This document shows positions 26,281 through 34,591 of a stretch of 64,000 bases of DNA, in pieces (the first letter of the stretch is position 1; each line of letters begins with the position of its first letter). Source of the stretch: Synechococcus sp. BL107 (lineage in GTDB: Bacteria; Cyanobacteriota; Cyanobacteriia; PCC-6307; Cyanobiaceae); NCBI RefSeq assembly GCF_000153805.1, contig NZ_DS022298.1, forward strand, positions 1,304,498-1,368,497, read 5' to 3'. The notes beneath the pieces are model-generated. The model did not search any database. It was not told the origin of the DNA and saw only the letters and a list, made by a program, of their open reading frames with translations. Both the position numbers and the translations under genes were made by a program.

Positions 26281-26368
26281 CACGCTCGACGCCGTCACCC
26301 CTGCGGTGACGAGTTGATTGTTATGCACTGAGTCAAGAACCCCTGTAGGGATGAGTACAAAATTGCTG
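26251..26368 (-). ncRNA. candidate small RNA, copy 2 of the repeated unit
   Basis: This is the paralogue of the unit at 25721-25839. On the minus strand it ends in a perfect stem GGGAGGTCT / AGACCTCCC with loop GGGG and then eight T. A second hairpin, CGTCACC / GGTGACG with a 5-base loop, lies at 26293-26311. The conserved CATAACAAT block is at about 26326-26317. The copies share ends and promoter-like blocks but differ in the middle hairpin, as in small RNA families that keep regulation but change targets. Confidence 0.6.
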
Positions 26369-26383
26369 CTGGGTTAGGAGATC

Positions 26384-26420
26384 AAAAAAAGACCTCTGGG
26401 GAGTGGGTACCCCAGAGGTC
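26384..26420 (-). terminator. strong rho-independent terminator
   Basis: Perfect 11-bp stem GACCTCTGGGG / CCCCAGAGGTC (26391-26401 and 26410-26420), 8-base loop, then seven T on the minus strand. Confidence 0.88.
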
Positions 26421-26640
26421 TTGCCCGCCCTCTCATGACGTGGGTTAACTCTCTTTCAAAGAACTGGTTTTGAGCATGGGGAGAACCGTCTGAACGGGTC
26501 GTAAAGACCCACCAGGATTGATGGCACCTTGAAGTTATGCCATCAAGGTGAACATCACCTTCATTCTCTAGGTCTCAATCCCACGGGGCATGTGCCGCGC
26601 CATTTGAATCCTCTTATCGCCACTCTTGCGCTGATCAAAT
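26384..26640 (-). ncRNA. candidate structured RNA upstream of the parA remnant
   Basis: A minus-strand transcript is implied by a strong terminator at 26420-26384. Upstream of it lie three clean inverted repeats: GGGTC/GACCC (26496-26510), TGATGGCA/TGCCATCA (26519-26545) and AAGGTGA/TCACCTT (26545-26561). A nine-codon frame (MKVMFTLMA) and, after its TAA in the same frame, about 29 more open codons lie across these hairpins, so a small peptide or leader cannot be excluded. The 5' end is a guess. It does not resemble tmRNA, RNase P or 6S RNA as far as I can tell. Confidence 0.45.
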
Positions 26641-26677
26641 AATGAGGTAAAAGAGGTAATCACTGTGAAGTCTCATT

Positions 26678-27359
26678 GTGTTTGTCACTACTTTTGGGCA
26701 AAAAGGTGGCGTAGCTAAAACCTGTACCAGCATCCATTTGGCGGCGCATTGGGCCAAGACTGATCGCTCTGTTGTGTTGGTTGATGCTGATCGCAATCGG
26801 TCAGCCACCGCCTATGCCTCAAGGGGGCTACTTCCATTCTCTGTCGTTCCAATGGAAGCGGCGGCAAAAGCTACAAGAAGTGCCGATATTGTGGTGACGG
26901 ATGGTCAGGCCAGTAGCAACGAAGAAGAGCTAAAGAATTTAGTTGAAGGTTCAGATCTCATTATTCTTCCTACAACAGCGCAAAGTCGATCCATTGAGCT
27001 CACTGTTGAAATGGCATGCATGCTGAATAAGTTCGATATCCCCTATGCAGCACTGATCGTGAAGCTGATGCTAGAAAAAAATCTTCGATCGAATTCGCAG
27101 GGATATTTTGCAGGGCTTTGATATTGAAGTGCTGCGTACCGAAATTCCTTTGCTCAATGCATTTGAAAATGCTGAGACTCAGGGAGTCACTGTTGATCGA
27201 GCTGTGATGAAAAATGGCCGGTCTGATCCGCGACGGATGTCTGGTTTTTATGCCTATTCCCAAGCGTGCGATGAAATTGAATTGTTGATGCCGAAGAGGC
27301 AAGTGATTCAGATGCCGATTGGCTGGAATGTTTCGCGCTTAGAAGATCGTTGTGCATAA
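26678..27359 (+). pseudogene. ParA-like partition ATPase, frameshifted
   Basis: The N-terminal part from the GTG at 26678 has the deviant Walker A GQKGGVAKT, VVLVDADRNRSATAYA and DLIILPTTAQS of orphan ParA/MinD-like ATPases. After PYAALIVK the frame is lost. A short stretch VDARKKSSIEFA-like is readable in a second frame from 27066, and DILQGFDIEVLRTEIPLLNAF in a third, running to the stop at 27359. Two separate single-base losses explain this best. Each piece keeps good composition, so the damage is recent, or it reflects sequence errors. No parB partner is present. Confidence 0.75.
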
Positions 27360-27371
27360 CTCTGTTTAAGT

Positions 27372-28076
27372 TCATCCAAAGCCAAGCTTTAACGGATTTG
27401 ATCTGCCTACAACGCTGAGAAATTCAATGCGGTCACTGGCTGGGTCATACAGGGTGTAATTCGTTCCAGAACCGATGCCGACCACACTGCGTTTGGGAAC
27501 CGCTTGCTCGTTTTGTTGCTCCCCGGTGGGATCTTTCACGTTCGATTGGATCTGCCCCCCTGTCAGCGTTAATCGGAATTGCTGGCCACTACGCGCAGTA
27601 AAGAGTCGATTGACATCTAGGCGCGTTAAACGATCCAAAAGGATCAGTGGCGAGGTGGTGTCCTTCAACTGATCACCCACATCGGCGGAGCTGCCATGGA
27701 TGAGTCCACAATCAAGTTCGATGAAGCCGAACTGCAGCGAAGCCAGCCAGCTGACGTGTGCTGGGTCTACTGCCTTCCGCAATTCCTGAATCGATGTTGT
27801 TCTGTTTTGGGTGCTTTGTGCCGGTTCCCCCCGGTAGCCGTACGCCACCAATAGCTGTTCTTCCCACCATCCATAGATGCAGTTGGGCTGCAGATCGCCG
27901 CGCTTCGGTTGGCGTAAGCGCGTCAATAGCGCATCGCAATTCCGATCTGGGCCAATCATGTCGCCCAATACAAAGAGGTGGGCTATCCCACGCTGCTTTT
28001 TGAGGTCGGATTGGATCCGCTCGTAGAGATCAAGATCTCCGCAAAGTCCACTCACCAGCGCCCAACGTTCAATCAT
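27372..28076 (-). CDS. degenerate metallophosphoesterase-fold protein
   Basis: A 234-residue protein. The ATG at 28076 overlaps the stop of the preceding phosphoesterase gene (ATGA), which decides the start over the GTG at 28085. The fold is recognisable from VSGLCGDLDLYERI, HLFVLGDMIGPDRN and GLIHGSSAD. However, the first motif lacks both the Asp and the His (SGLCGD in place of SDIHGN), the third is YGWWEE in place of a GN-x-D/E motif, and the last His motif reads TGGQI. The active site is therefore probably dead, and the protein may bind its paralogue or a ligand. It is the last gene of the COG0523 operon. Confidence 0.75.
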   Translation of the reverse strand: MIERWALVSGLCGDLDLYERIQSDLKKQRGIAHLFVLGDMIGPDRNCDALLTRLRQPKRGDLQPNCIYGWWEEQLLVAYGYRGEPAQSTQNRTTSIQELRKAVDPAHVSWLASLQFGFIELDCGLIHGSSADVGDQLKDTTSPLILLDRLTRLDVNRLFTARSGQQFRLTLTGGQIQSNVKDPTGEQQNEQAVPKRSVVGIGSGTNYTLYDPASDRIEFLSVVGRSNPLKLGFG

Positions 28077-28888
28077 CGCTCGCACACGTGACTGGCATCT
28101 TCGGCGCGCTCGGCATATTCGAAGCCATGGCTCAAACGCCAGGCAAACACGTCGGGTAGGCCTGCTTCCACAATGGCCCGGCAGGTTTTGGCCACGTCGT
28201 AGTCCACCTCACGAATGCTCACGTCGCCTGTGTTGTCGTCATGGACGACGTAGGTGGCTTTGGTGCTGCCGTGCCTGGGTTCTCCGACGGAGCCAGCATT
28301 CACGATGCGACGCATCGGCAGTGTCATCTCCTGTTCACTGGCTGGCTCGTTGCCGCGTTGCTGCACGCTGACGCGAATTGACCCACCGCTCAGTTCCCGT
28401 ACATAGGGCTGATGGGTGTGACCACAGAACAATGTTTCGGCTCCTGCGGTTTCCACCCGTTCCAAGGCTGCAAAAGCATTCATGTCTGGCAGCAAATATT
28501 CGTGCTGACTGTTGGGACTCCCGTGCACGAACAGCAACTTGTCCCTGCGCAGGGTGGTTGGCAATTGGGCGAGGAATGCTTTGTTGTCGTCCGTTAAACG
28601 GTCGGCTGTCCAGTGATGGGCGTGATGGCCCCGCCGCTCGGCCAACTGGGAGGGGTAGCTGCATTCACAGGCGTTGAGGCCATCGATGATGTCTTCATCC
28701 CAGCAGCCTTGGCAGGTGGGAATAGCGCGCTGGCGTACGAGTTCCACCACTTCATTGGGCTGGGGGCCATAGCCCACCAGGTCGCCCAGGCAGGTGATGG
28801 TTTTGATGCCTTGTTGGTCGATGTCGTCCAGTACGGCTTCAAAAGCCGCGAGGTTGGCGTGTAGGCAGGAGATCACAGCGTGGGCCAT
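28073..28888 (-). CDS. metallophosphoesterase with cysteines in metal-ligand positions
   Basis: A 271-residue calcineurin-like phosphoesterase. The family pattern SDIHGN is here SCLHAN, so the first Asp is Cys8. GDLVGYGPQPN is intact. The GNHDE motif is GCWDED, so the Asn is Cys62. VHGS (His122) and CGHTH (His157, His159) are intact. Cys59/Cys62 form a CxxC and Cys74/Cys76 a CxC, with a His cluster GHHAHH near 87-92. Such changes favour zinc over iron or manganese. It lies 37 bp downstream of the COG0523 gene and is presumably under the same Zur-type box. Substrate unknown. Confidence 0.82.
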   Translation of the reverse strand: MAHAVISCLHANLAAFEAVLDDIDQQGIKTITCLGDLVGYGPQPNEVVELVRQRAIPTCQGCWDEDIIDGLNACECSYPSQLAERRGHHAHHWTADRLTDDNKAFLAQLPTTLRRDKLLFVHGSPNSQHEYLLPDMNAFAALERVETAGAETLFCGHTHQPYVRELSGGSIRVSVQQRGNEPASEQEMTLPMRRIVNAGSVGEPRHGSTKATYVVHDDNTGDVSIREVDYDVAKTCRAIVEAGLPDVFAWRLSHGFEYAERAEDASHVCER

Positions 28889-28925
28889 CGTTAAGCAGCG
28901 GTTTAATGAGTGGTTTGTAGAGCGG

Positions 28926-29708
28926 TTAAAGAGTGGGTTGAAGATTGGCTTGTTGGTCCCGCAGCGGTGCCTGCTGAAGCTCCAGCACGTCGTCGCTGAG
29001 TAAGCAGTCGTGAATCGTGCTTTCGATGCCTGCCGGAATCAAGCCCTTTCCCTGGATCACAAGGTGAGATGGACGATTGGGCCTGCCGGTTGGCGGAACC
29101 ACCGACTGCAAAGGAAGAAATTGAGATCCCGATTGGCTCACCATCCAGTTGCAGAAAAAAGAGCGCCCATCCGGCATGTTCATCAGTGCCTTGGCGCGAT
29201 ACACATCCCCATAGGCTCCGTTCACCAACTCGAACCAGAAGCTGCTGAGGCTGTTCGGATCCCAAACGCAACCCTGAAGATCGAGGTGCCAGGCCTCAAG
29301 TTTGGTGAAGTCCAGAGTGTCTTGTTTGGGGAGTTCCGGGTCCACCCCGAAATGCAGCGTTCGATCTGGCGTGAGATTGAACTGCTGCAATTGCTGCTTG
29401 ATTTGCGGATCAAGTTCGTCGTCGTTCTGGGCTGTTGAAGAAAATTGTTGGGCCTCTATCAGCACGAAGCGTTCATCCGAAGACAGCTGTGAATCGGAGG
29501 GCGGCTCGGACCCATCCTCCAGCTGGGGGATCTGGTCCATCAGCCAGCTGCGGTCGATACCTGCGTTATGGCCAAGTTCCAGGCCGTCGTGGGTCGACCC
29601 GTCGAGACGGAGATAAACGCAGGCGCCGCCATGGTTCAGCAGGGTTTCGCGGATCCAATTGGTTTTTCCGCAGCCAGGCGGGCCCGTAATCAACCAGGTC
29701 TGCTGCAT
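28926..29708 (-). CDS. COG0523 (CobW-like) GTPase, divergent
   Basis: A 260-residue P-loop protein with GPPGCGKTNWIRETLL at the start and a CobW C-terminal-like segment (YGDVYRAKALMNMPDG). COG0523 proteins are metallochaperones or metal-insertases, and a large class is Zur-regulated. The typical CxCC metal motif after Walker A is absent; the region instead reads ELGHNAGIDRS. It is the first gene of a three-gene operon with two phosphoesterases, and a Fur/Zur-type palindrome lies 44-62 bp upstream of its ATG. A role in zinc allocation during zinc limitation is the natural inference. Confidence 0.82.
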   Translation of the reverse strand: MQQTWLITGPPGCGKTNWIRETLLNHGGACVYLRLDGSTHDGLELGHNAGIDRSWLMDQIPQLEDGSEPPSDSQLSSDERFVLIEAQQFSSTAQNDDELDPQIKQQLQQFNLTPDRTLHFGVDPELPKQDTLDFTKLEAWHLDLQGCVWDPNSLSSFWFELVNGAYGDVYRAKALMNMPDGRSFFCNWMVSQSGSQFLPLQSVVPPTGRPNRPSHLVIQGKGLIPAGIESTIHDCLLSDDVLELQQAPLRDQQANLQPTL

Positions 29709-29751
29709 GGTGAAAGGCTCAAGTCAGCGCCCCGCCTCAGAATTAGGCCGG

Positions 29752-29770
29752 AATGGGAATCATTCTCATT
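29752..29770 (-). promoter_or_regulatory. Zur-type operator upstream of the COG0523 operon
   Basis: A 19-bp inverted repeat with eight of nine pairs matching, AATGAGAAT-G-ATTCCCATT on the minus strand. It shares GAATGAT with the znu operator at 4933-4949. Its place before a COG0523 gene fits zinc-dependent repression. A 37-codon plus-strand frame starts at the next base (29771-29884), but has no ribosome site. Confidence 0.8.
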
Positions 29771-29930
29771 ATGGCCGTTCAAATGATTCTTGCCGCTGAA
29801 TCAAATGCGCAGGTCAGCAATGCCGAGCATTACGGCGGGCAGGCCATTGAATACAACATCGCTAGTAGGAGGCTGTTTCTGTAACGGCGAAAAAGGTTTG
29901 CTTTTAGGTGCCCCCATTTGAACCTTCGGT

Positions 29931-31472
29931 TCAAGGGACCAGAGTGATTGGATCAGGGTCAACGTCGTTCCAGGTCGAGCCGTCGCGGACACACACCAGT
30001 GGTGTTAATCGAATGCTGAGGGGGCGTCCAGACTCAATATCGATTCGAAGGCCGCTGTAAGCAGGTTTGTCTGCAGCGGCTTGCCATTTTCGACCAATAA
30101 ACAGTTGGCTTTCGGCTACCACTTTGCTGGCCCCGTCGGCGTCGTTCTCCATGAGCTTGTTTCCCTCCTGTCGCTGATCTCTCAAGCCATAACCGCTTGC
30201 ACCGCAGATCACCCAGTTGAGGTGGCTGTCGGCATGTCCAGTGTCGTGGGTGCGCAGCACTTCCATGCAATGGGCATGGCCACTGAGCACAAGATCCACA
30301 GGCTTCGCGGATTTGAGGTCTCGCCCTAGGGATCTGGCAACGCCATCAAAAACTGCTCGCAACTGACGTCGGATGGCGTGCGTGTCAGCCTGATTCCATT
30401 TTGTTTTTTCGGTGACGTAGGCGGGATGGTGCATGGTCAAAATCCGACCCCTGACCTTGGTGTCGCGGTGGGATTCGATCAGCCCTTGTTTCAGCCAATC
30501 CAGTTGTTCATGGTCCACCACTGCGACGTGTTGGATACGACGCTGAAGGTCGAAGCATTGCTCCTGGAGCGTCTCTAGTTCATCGAACAATTCGTCGCGC
30601 TTCTCTTCCTCCAAGCTCCTGTTGGCCAAAGCTTTGTAAAGAGAGGATTGTCGCTGCTCAAGACTCGACAACTCACGGTGCAGCTCGAGTCGATTCTGTG
30701 TTGATTGCTCGGGGGTGATCAGGGTGTTCGAATCCAGGGCGAAGACGTCGACGCCGGCATGTTGGAAGCGGTAGTAGCGATTGGGCAGATGGGTGTTGGT
30801 GCCGGGCCTGTACCGCATGCAGCGCTGCCTATTCCACGTCGCGTCGTAATTGGTGTTGAGGTGATCTTGAAGTTGAGCAGGAGAAATGTCGTCGAGCACA
30901 TCCAGAAAAACGCTGGCATAGGTTCCTCCTTGTTTTGAACCGCGCCATCCCATGTCGACGTCGTGGAACCATTGCAGATGGCGACGTAGGGGAAGGGTTA
31001 GGCCCGCCAGTAAGGCGATGGGAAGGGAAAGGTCGTAGTAATCGTGATTCCCCGGCACCGGGAGGAATGGCTTGTTGAAGACCAGACCTCGATGGCTGAT
31101 GGTGTCCCAATCCTTGCCGTGCTGAAGCCATTCCCGATAGGGCTTCAAAAAGTTGTTGCGGTACTGATCCGCGGCTCCAACGAGATACACGACATCTCCG
31201 GTGTGGAGCAGATAGGCGGCCTTCGCTTTATGGGGTAGTAGACGTTCGGCAATTTGACGGGGGGGACTGTTGAAGCGGTGGCGACCGGTGCCGCTATCGC
31301 CGATCACTAAAAAGTGAAAGGCGTCGTCTCCTGCTGGTGTCTCGAACTCTTGATCAAAAACGAGTCGTGTCTGGTCGATCCCTTGTCGGATGAACTCCGG
31401 ATGCTTCCAGCGCACGCGAGCGGCCATTTTGCTGATCTTCTTTTGGATCGGCGGATCGCTTGCGAAGTTCAA
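29931..31472 (-). CDS. large metallophosphoesterase (calcineurin-like)
   Basis: A 513-residue protein with the full set of phosphoesterase motifs: VIGDSGTG, HTGDVVYLVG, VPGNHDYYD, MHHPAYV and LSGHAHCMEVL, with a 250-residue insert that includes a coiled stretch (RELSSLEQRQSSLYKALANR) between the third and fourth motifs. No signal peptide, so probably cytoplasmic. The start is a TTG at 31472 overlapping the preceding stop (TTGA); an ATG at 31427 is the alternative. It is co-transcribed with the lipid-kinase-like gene. Substrate unknown. Confidence 0.82.
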   Translation of the reverse strand: MNFASDPPIQKKISKMAARVRWKHPEFIRQGIDQTRLVFDQEFETPAGDDAFHFLVIGDSGTGRHRFNSPPRQIAERLLPHKAKAAYLLHTGDVVYLVGAADQYRNNFLKPYREWLQHGKDWDTISHRGLVFNKPFLPVPGNHDYYDLSLPIALLAGLTLPLRRHLQWFHDVDMGWRGSKQGGTYASVFLDVLDDISPAQLQDHLNTNYDATWNRQRCMRYRPGTNTHLPNRYYRFQHAGVDVFALDSNTLITPEQSTQNRLELHRELSSLEQRQSSLYKALANRSLEEEKRDELFDELETLQEQCFDLQRRIQHVAVVDHEQLDWLKQGLIESHRDTKVRGRILTMHHPAYVTEKTKWNQADTHAIRRQLRAVFDGVARSLGRDLKSAKPVDLVLSGHAHCMEVLRTHDTGHADSHLNWVICGASGYGLRDQRQEGNKLMENDADGASKVVAESQLFIGRKWQAAADKPAYSGLRIDIESGRPLSIRLTPLVCVRDGSTWNDVDPDPITLVP

Positions 31473-32776
31473 GATTTCAGAGGTATTGGTGCAACAACTT
31501 GCAACGCTCTTGAGTTCACTGTAACCATCACATGTTGTGCATCAAGAATTTCACCATCAATGACCAGCTTCTGAGATTCGTTTAATTCAATCTTGATTTG
31601 GTCGGCACGAAAACAGGCCAGGTCATTGTTGTTTGAGTTGCTACTCATCACAGCTGACCAGGCCAAACTGGAGAGCACAGATAGGCCGCTTATGGTGTCT
31701 TTGGGTGACGCCACAATGATATCGAGTAAGCCATCATCAGGGATGACCTTGCCGAATCCTTGTGCCATCACTGATGTGGCAGGAGCGGCGTTGGCGATTG
31801 TGATTGCACTGGCATCAACGCGGTAGTCTTTGCCATCGATTTGTAGGGTGGCTTGGAATGGTTTCTGATCCACAATTTGTCGCGCACCCGAGAAGATGTA
31901 CGCCATGGGTCCAAGAATATTTTTTAATTTTCGGTTGGCTTTGTCTACCATTCCCGCCTCAAAACCAAGGCCGGCCAATAGGATCATTGGCTTGTTGTTG
32001 CATATAGCGACATCGACCTGACGGAGATTGCCGAGCAGCAGATTGGTACAGGCGGCTTTTAATCCTGTTGGTATTCCGAGTGCTACTGAGAATGCGTTAG
32101 CAGTGCCACGTGGAATGATTCCAAGGGGGATATCGCTCCCTTGAATGGCACTGGCTACAGCTCCAACTGTTCCATCGCCACCCGAAGCAATGATGATCGA
32201 ATCACCGCCATCTTCCCCATCGAAAGCGTTGATTTCCTTGATCAAGTCTTCTGCCTGTTCGGCTGGGTCTAAACCGGGTTGAGTTTTCCAGATTTGCAAC
32301 ATGAATTGTGGTTCGAGATATCGGCGAATTTCAGCAAGTTCGATGTCAGGATCCCCCTGACCAGAGATTGGATTGAAGATGAGATAACCTCTTCGACTTC
32401 GTTTAATACCTTGTAGAAGACCTGTTGCTGAGGCTGGGTTCAGTGCGATTGGCAGGTCGTTTAGCAGCGCCGCACGAATCAGTGGTTCAGTTAGAACACT
32501 GTTGGCTTGAACCTCGGGTGGTGCTGGGAAATGAATCAGCGCACTGATCTCTCCTTGGAGGATCTTTGCTGCCATTGCAATATCACCACCTTTACGGATC
32601 GATTGACAAGGGGTAATTGATAGATCTTTCAGACTCTCTTGTGTGCCTATTTGTTGGAGGATATCTTCTGCAATCAGTAATGAAAATCCAGAGAGGATTT
32701 TGGTGTTGTTGCTGACCCAGGTTCCAAGCGCTGGACAAGTATTTTGATCGGCATTGAGAACTAGAGTTGAGGGCAT
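31469..32776 (-). CDS. methylglyoxal-synthase-like / diacylglycerol-kinase fusion
   Basis: A 435-residue two-domain protein. Residues 1-122 resemble methylglyoxal synthase (KGGDIAMAAKILQGEISALIHF, then PLIRAALLNDLPIALNPASA). Residues 128-435 are a YegS/DgkB-type lipid kinase: GYLIFNPISGQGDP, SGGDGTVGAVAS at 198-209 and LGIIPRGTANAFSVALGIP. Only Asp65 of the catalytic aspartates of the synthase is visible: the WDP and His-x-x-Asp segments are replaced by FPAPPEVQANS, and the early His is missing. The first domain is therefore probably a sensor. The second should phosphorylate diacylglycerol or a similar lipid. Confidence 0.85.
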   Translation of the reverse strand: MPSTLVLNADQNTCPALGTWVSNNTKILSGFSLLIAEDILQQIGTQESLKDLSITPCQSIRKGGDIAMAAKILQGEISALIHFPAPPEVQANSVLTEPLIRAALLNDLPIALNPASATGLLQGIKRSRRGYLIFNPISGQGDPDIELAEIRRYLEPQFMLQIWKTQPGLDPAEQAEDLIKEINAFDGEDGGDSIIIASGGDGTVGAVASAIQGSDIPLGIIPRGTANAFSVALGIPTGLKAACTNLLLGNLRQVDVAICNNKPMILLAGLGFEAGMVDKANRKLKNILGPMAYIFSGARQIVDQKPFQATLQIDGKDYRVDASAITIANAAPATSVMAQGFGKVIPDDGLLDIIVASPKDTISGLSVLSSLAWSAVMSSNSNNNDLACFRADQIKIELNESQKLVIDGEILDAQHVMVTVNSRALQVVAPIPLKS

Positions 32777-32828
32777 TGTGTCGCTAAATTTATAATTTTG
32801 AGTGGAATCTTTTTTTAAATTAATTGAA

Positions 32829-33689
32829 TTAAGGGTTGTTGTCTAAAGCCACCTTCTCTCGTTTGCAGTCGTCACTGTTTCTAGTTTTTCCGAGTGATGT
32901 CTGGGCATGAATCTCCTCCGCAGCTGCACGTAAATCTGCTCGGAAAACTTCATTCGTATGCAGTCGGGACACGGTTGCTGCCCCGATGAGCTGCCCAGCT
33001 TGCACGTCGCTGTACCAGTGCACATTGCAAATGTTTCGGCTCCTTCCGTATTCCAACCCCCGTTGGAGGATTTGATCCTGTTGGTTTGGAGCTATCTCAC
33101 TGAGGATCAGAGCCCAGGCCCAGCCCACTGAGGTGTGCCCGGATGGATAAGAGCCGTCGGTTCGAAGTATCGCCTCATCGTCAGGAGTACAGATCGCCTG
33201 CCCATTGCCCATGAATGGCCTGCTTCGCTGGTAATGGTTCTTGGCTTTGTAGGAGGCAAGTCCGGCATCAGTGAGTGAGCGGCGCAGGAGCGTGTAAAGC
33301 CTCGGTGTGCGTTCTTCGGAAATCTCAATTCCCACGCTGCAGGAAAAGATGGACGCGGCTGCAGGAAAATTGAGATCGGCATCCTTGCTTGCTTGTGTCC
33401 AGCGTGCTGTGGCTTCAAGTGCAAAATTCGCCCTGGCGATGTCCTCATCAAGTGCCTGTGCCGCTGATCCTGGAGCCGGCGGTGGAGCCAGCAGTTTGAG
33501 GGAGTCCGGAAGAGTCTCTGGAGCGAGGTAGCCCTGCACAAGACCATGCTTCAGCTCCTTTAAATCACTTGGTGATCCGACATTGGATTCGCAGTAACTC
33601 GTTAATTCACCTGCTTCAACAGGACCAACGACAGCTAGACCTGCTCCGATCAGCAGCAGGATCAATCGGCTGATTCTGGTTTGCAGCAT
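32829..33689 (-). CDS. class A acid phosphatase (PAP2 superfamily), exported
   Basis: A 286-residue protein with a signal peptide (SRLILLLIGAGLAVVGPVEA). The full phosphatase signature is present: K-x6-RP in KNHYQRSRPF, PSGH in SYPSGHTSVGWA, and SR-x5-H-x3-D in SRNICNVHWYSDVQAG. This family (PhoN/PhoC) hydrolyses phosphomonoesters in the periplasm and may help phosphorus scavenging. It lies 52 bp downstream of the lipid-kinase gene's start on the other side and is read in the same direction; no Pho-box repeats were seen upstream. Confidence 0.9.
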   Translation of the reverse strand: MLQTRISRLILLLIGAGLAVVGPVEAGELTSYCESNVGSPSDLKELKHGLVQGYLAPETLPDSLKLLAPPPAPGSAAQALDEDIARANFALEATARWTQASKDADLNFPAAASIFSCSVGIEISEERTPRLYTLLRRSLTDAGLASYKAKNHYQRSRPFMGNGQAICTPDDEAILRTDGSYPSGHTSVGWAWALILSEIAPNQQDQILQRGLEYGRSRNICNVHWYSDVQAGQLIGAATVSRLHTNEVFRADLRAAAEEIHAQTSLGKTRNSDDCKREKVALDNNP

Positions 33690-33881
33690 GACAACTTTTG
33701 CTCTCTCGTTCAGTACTAGCTCGTTGGTCTGAGTTGGTGAATCACGCCACGACGATTCTGCTCAAACCGGACCATCCCTTTGCGCGCCTGTAATGGGAAG
33801 CGCCTTAATCAGCGACGCCGGCAGCGTTCTTCCTAGCTTGTAAAAGCAATGTGAAAGCACATGTCGTTGGGCTGGACCTCG

Positions 33882-34577
33882 ATGCAACGTGATCGGCGGC
33901 CCGAAGTCATGGATCAGCCGGGGCTCGATCCAGCCGAGCATGACCGAGCCCTTCAAGGTCTGCGTCGGATCAATGGAATCAGTCGCTGTGTGCCAGGGCT
34001 GTTTCGTCACGTTGAGACGCTCGCAGGTGAGAGTCCCGCCACTCAATTGAGCGTGCTTGAGCTGGCTTGCGGAGGTGGCGATACGGCGATCGAGCTTGCT
34101 GCGCTCGCCCGAAGACGCGATTTGGATGTATCGGTTCAAGCCTGCGATCTGAATCCTGAAGCGGTGCGTCTCGCCCGCCGCAATGTGGCCAGATCAGACA
34201 GCAACGTTGGTGTTTTTGTTGCTGATGCTTTGGACCCGTCTGAATCCAAACAATTTGACGTGGTGTACTGCACCCTTTTTGTTCACCATCTCGATCCACC
34301 CGATGTGGTGCGACTCCTCACAGGGATGGCAGCTAGGGCTCGTCGACTTGTGATTGTTGACGATCTAATTAGGAGCCGTCTTGGGTATTCCTTGGCTTGG
34401 ATGGGTACGCGACTTCTGAGCCGATCTTGGGTGGTTCATCACGATGGTCCACTGTCGGTCAAGGGAGCTTTTACTCCTTCAGAGATCCTGGACCTCGCCT
34501 CGCAAGCTGGTTTGCGCGACTGTGCCTTGGAACGGACCTGGCCTGAGCGCTACCGGCTCTGCTGGAGACCCCACTGA
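33882..34577 (+). CDS. SAM-dependent methyltransferase of a type III PKS operon
   Basis: A 231-residue class I methyltransferase. I choose the ATG at 33882 (MQRDRRPEVMDQPGLDP) over that at 33861 because it begins with the conserved MDQPGL-D region close behind. SAM-binding motif I is LELACGGGDTAIELA, motif II has VQACDLNPEAV and the post-I acidic region reads FDVVYCTLFVHHL. It is the first gene of a plus-strand operon with an FAD oxidoreductase and a type III polyketide synthase, so it probably methylates the polyketide product. Confidence 0.85.
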   Translation: MQRDRRPEVMDQPGLDPAEHDRALQGLRRINGISRCVPGLFRHVETLAGESPATQLSVLELACGGGDTAIELAALARRRDLDVSVQACDLNPEAVRLARRNVARSDSNVGVFVADALDPSESKQFDVVYCTLFVHHLDPPDVVRLLTGMAARARRLVIVDDLIRSRLGYSLAWMGTRLLSRSWVVHHDGPLSVKGAFTPSEILDLASQAGLRDCALERTWPERYRLCWRPH

Positions 34578-34591
34578 GATGCAGACCTGAG

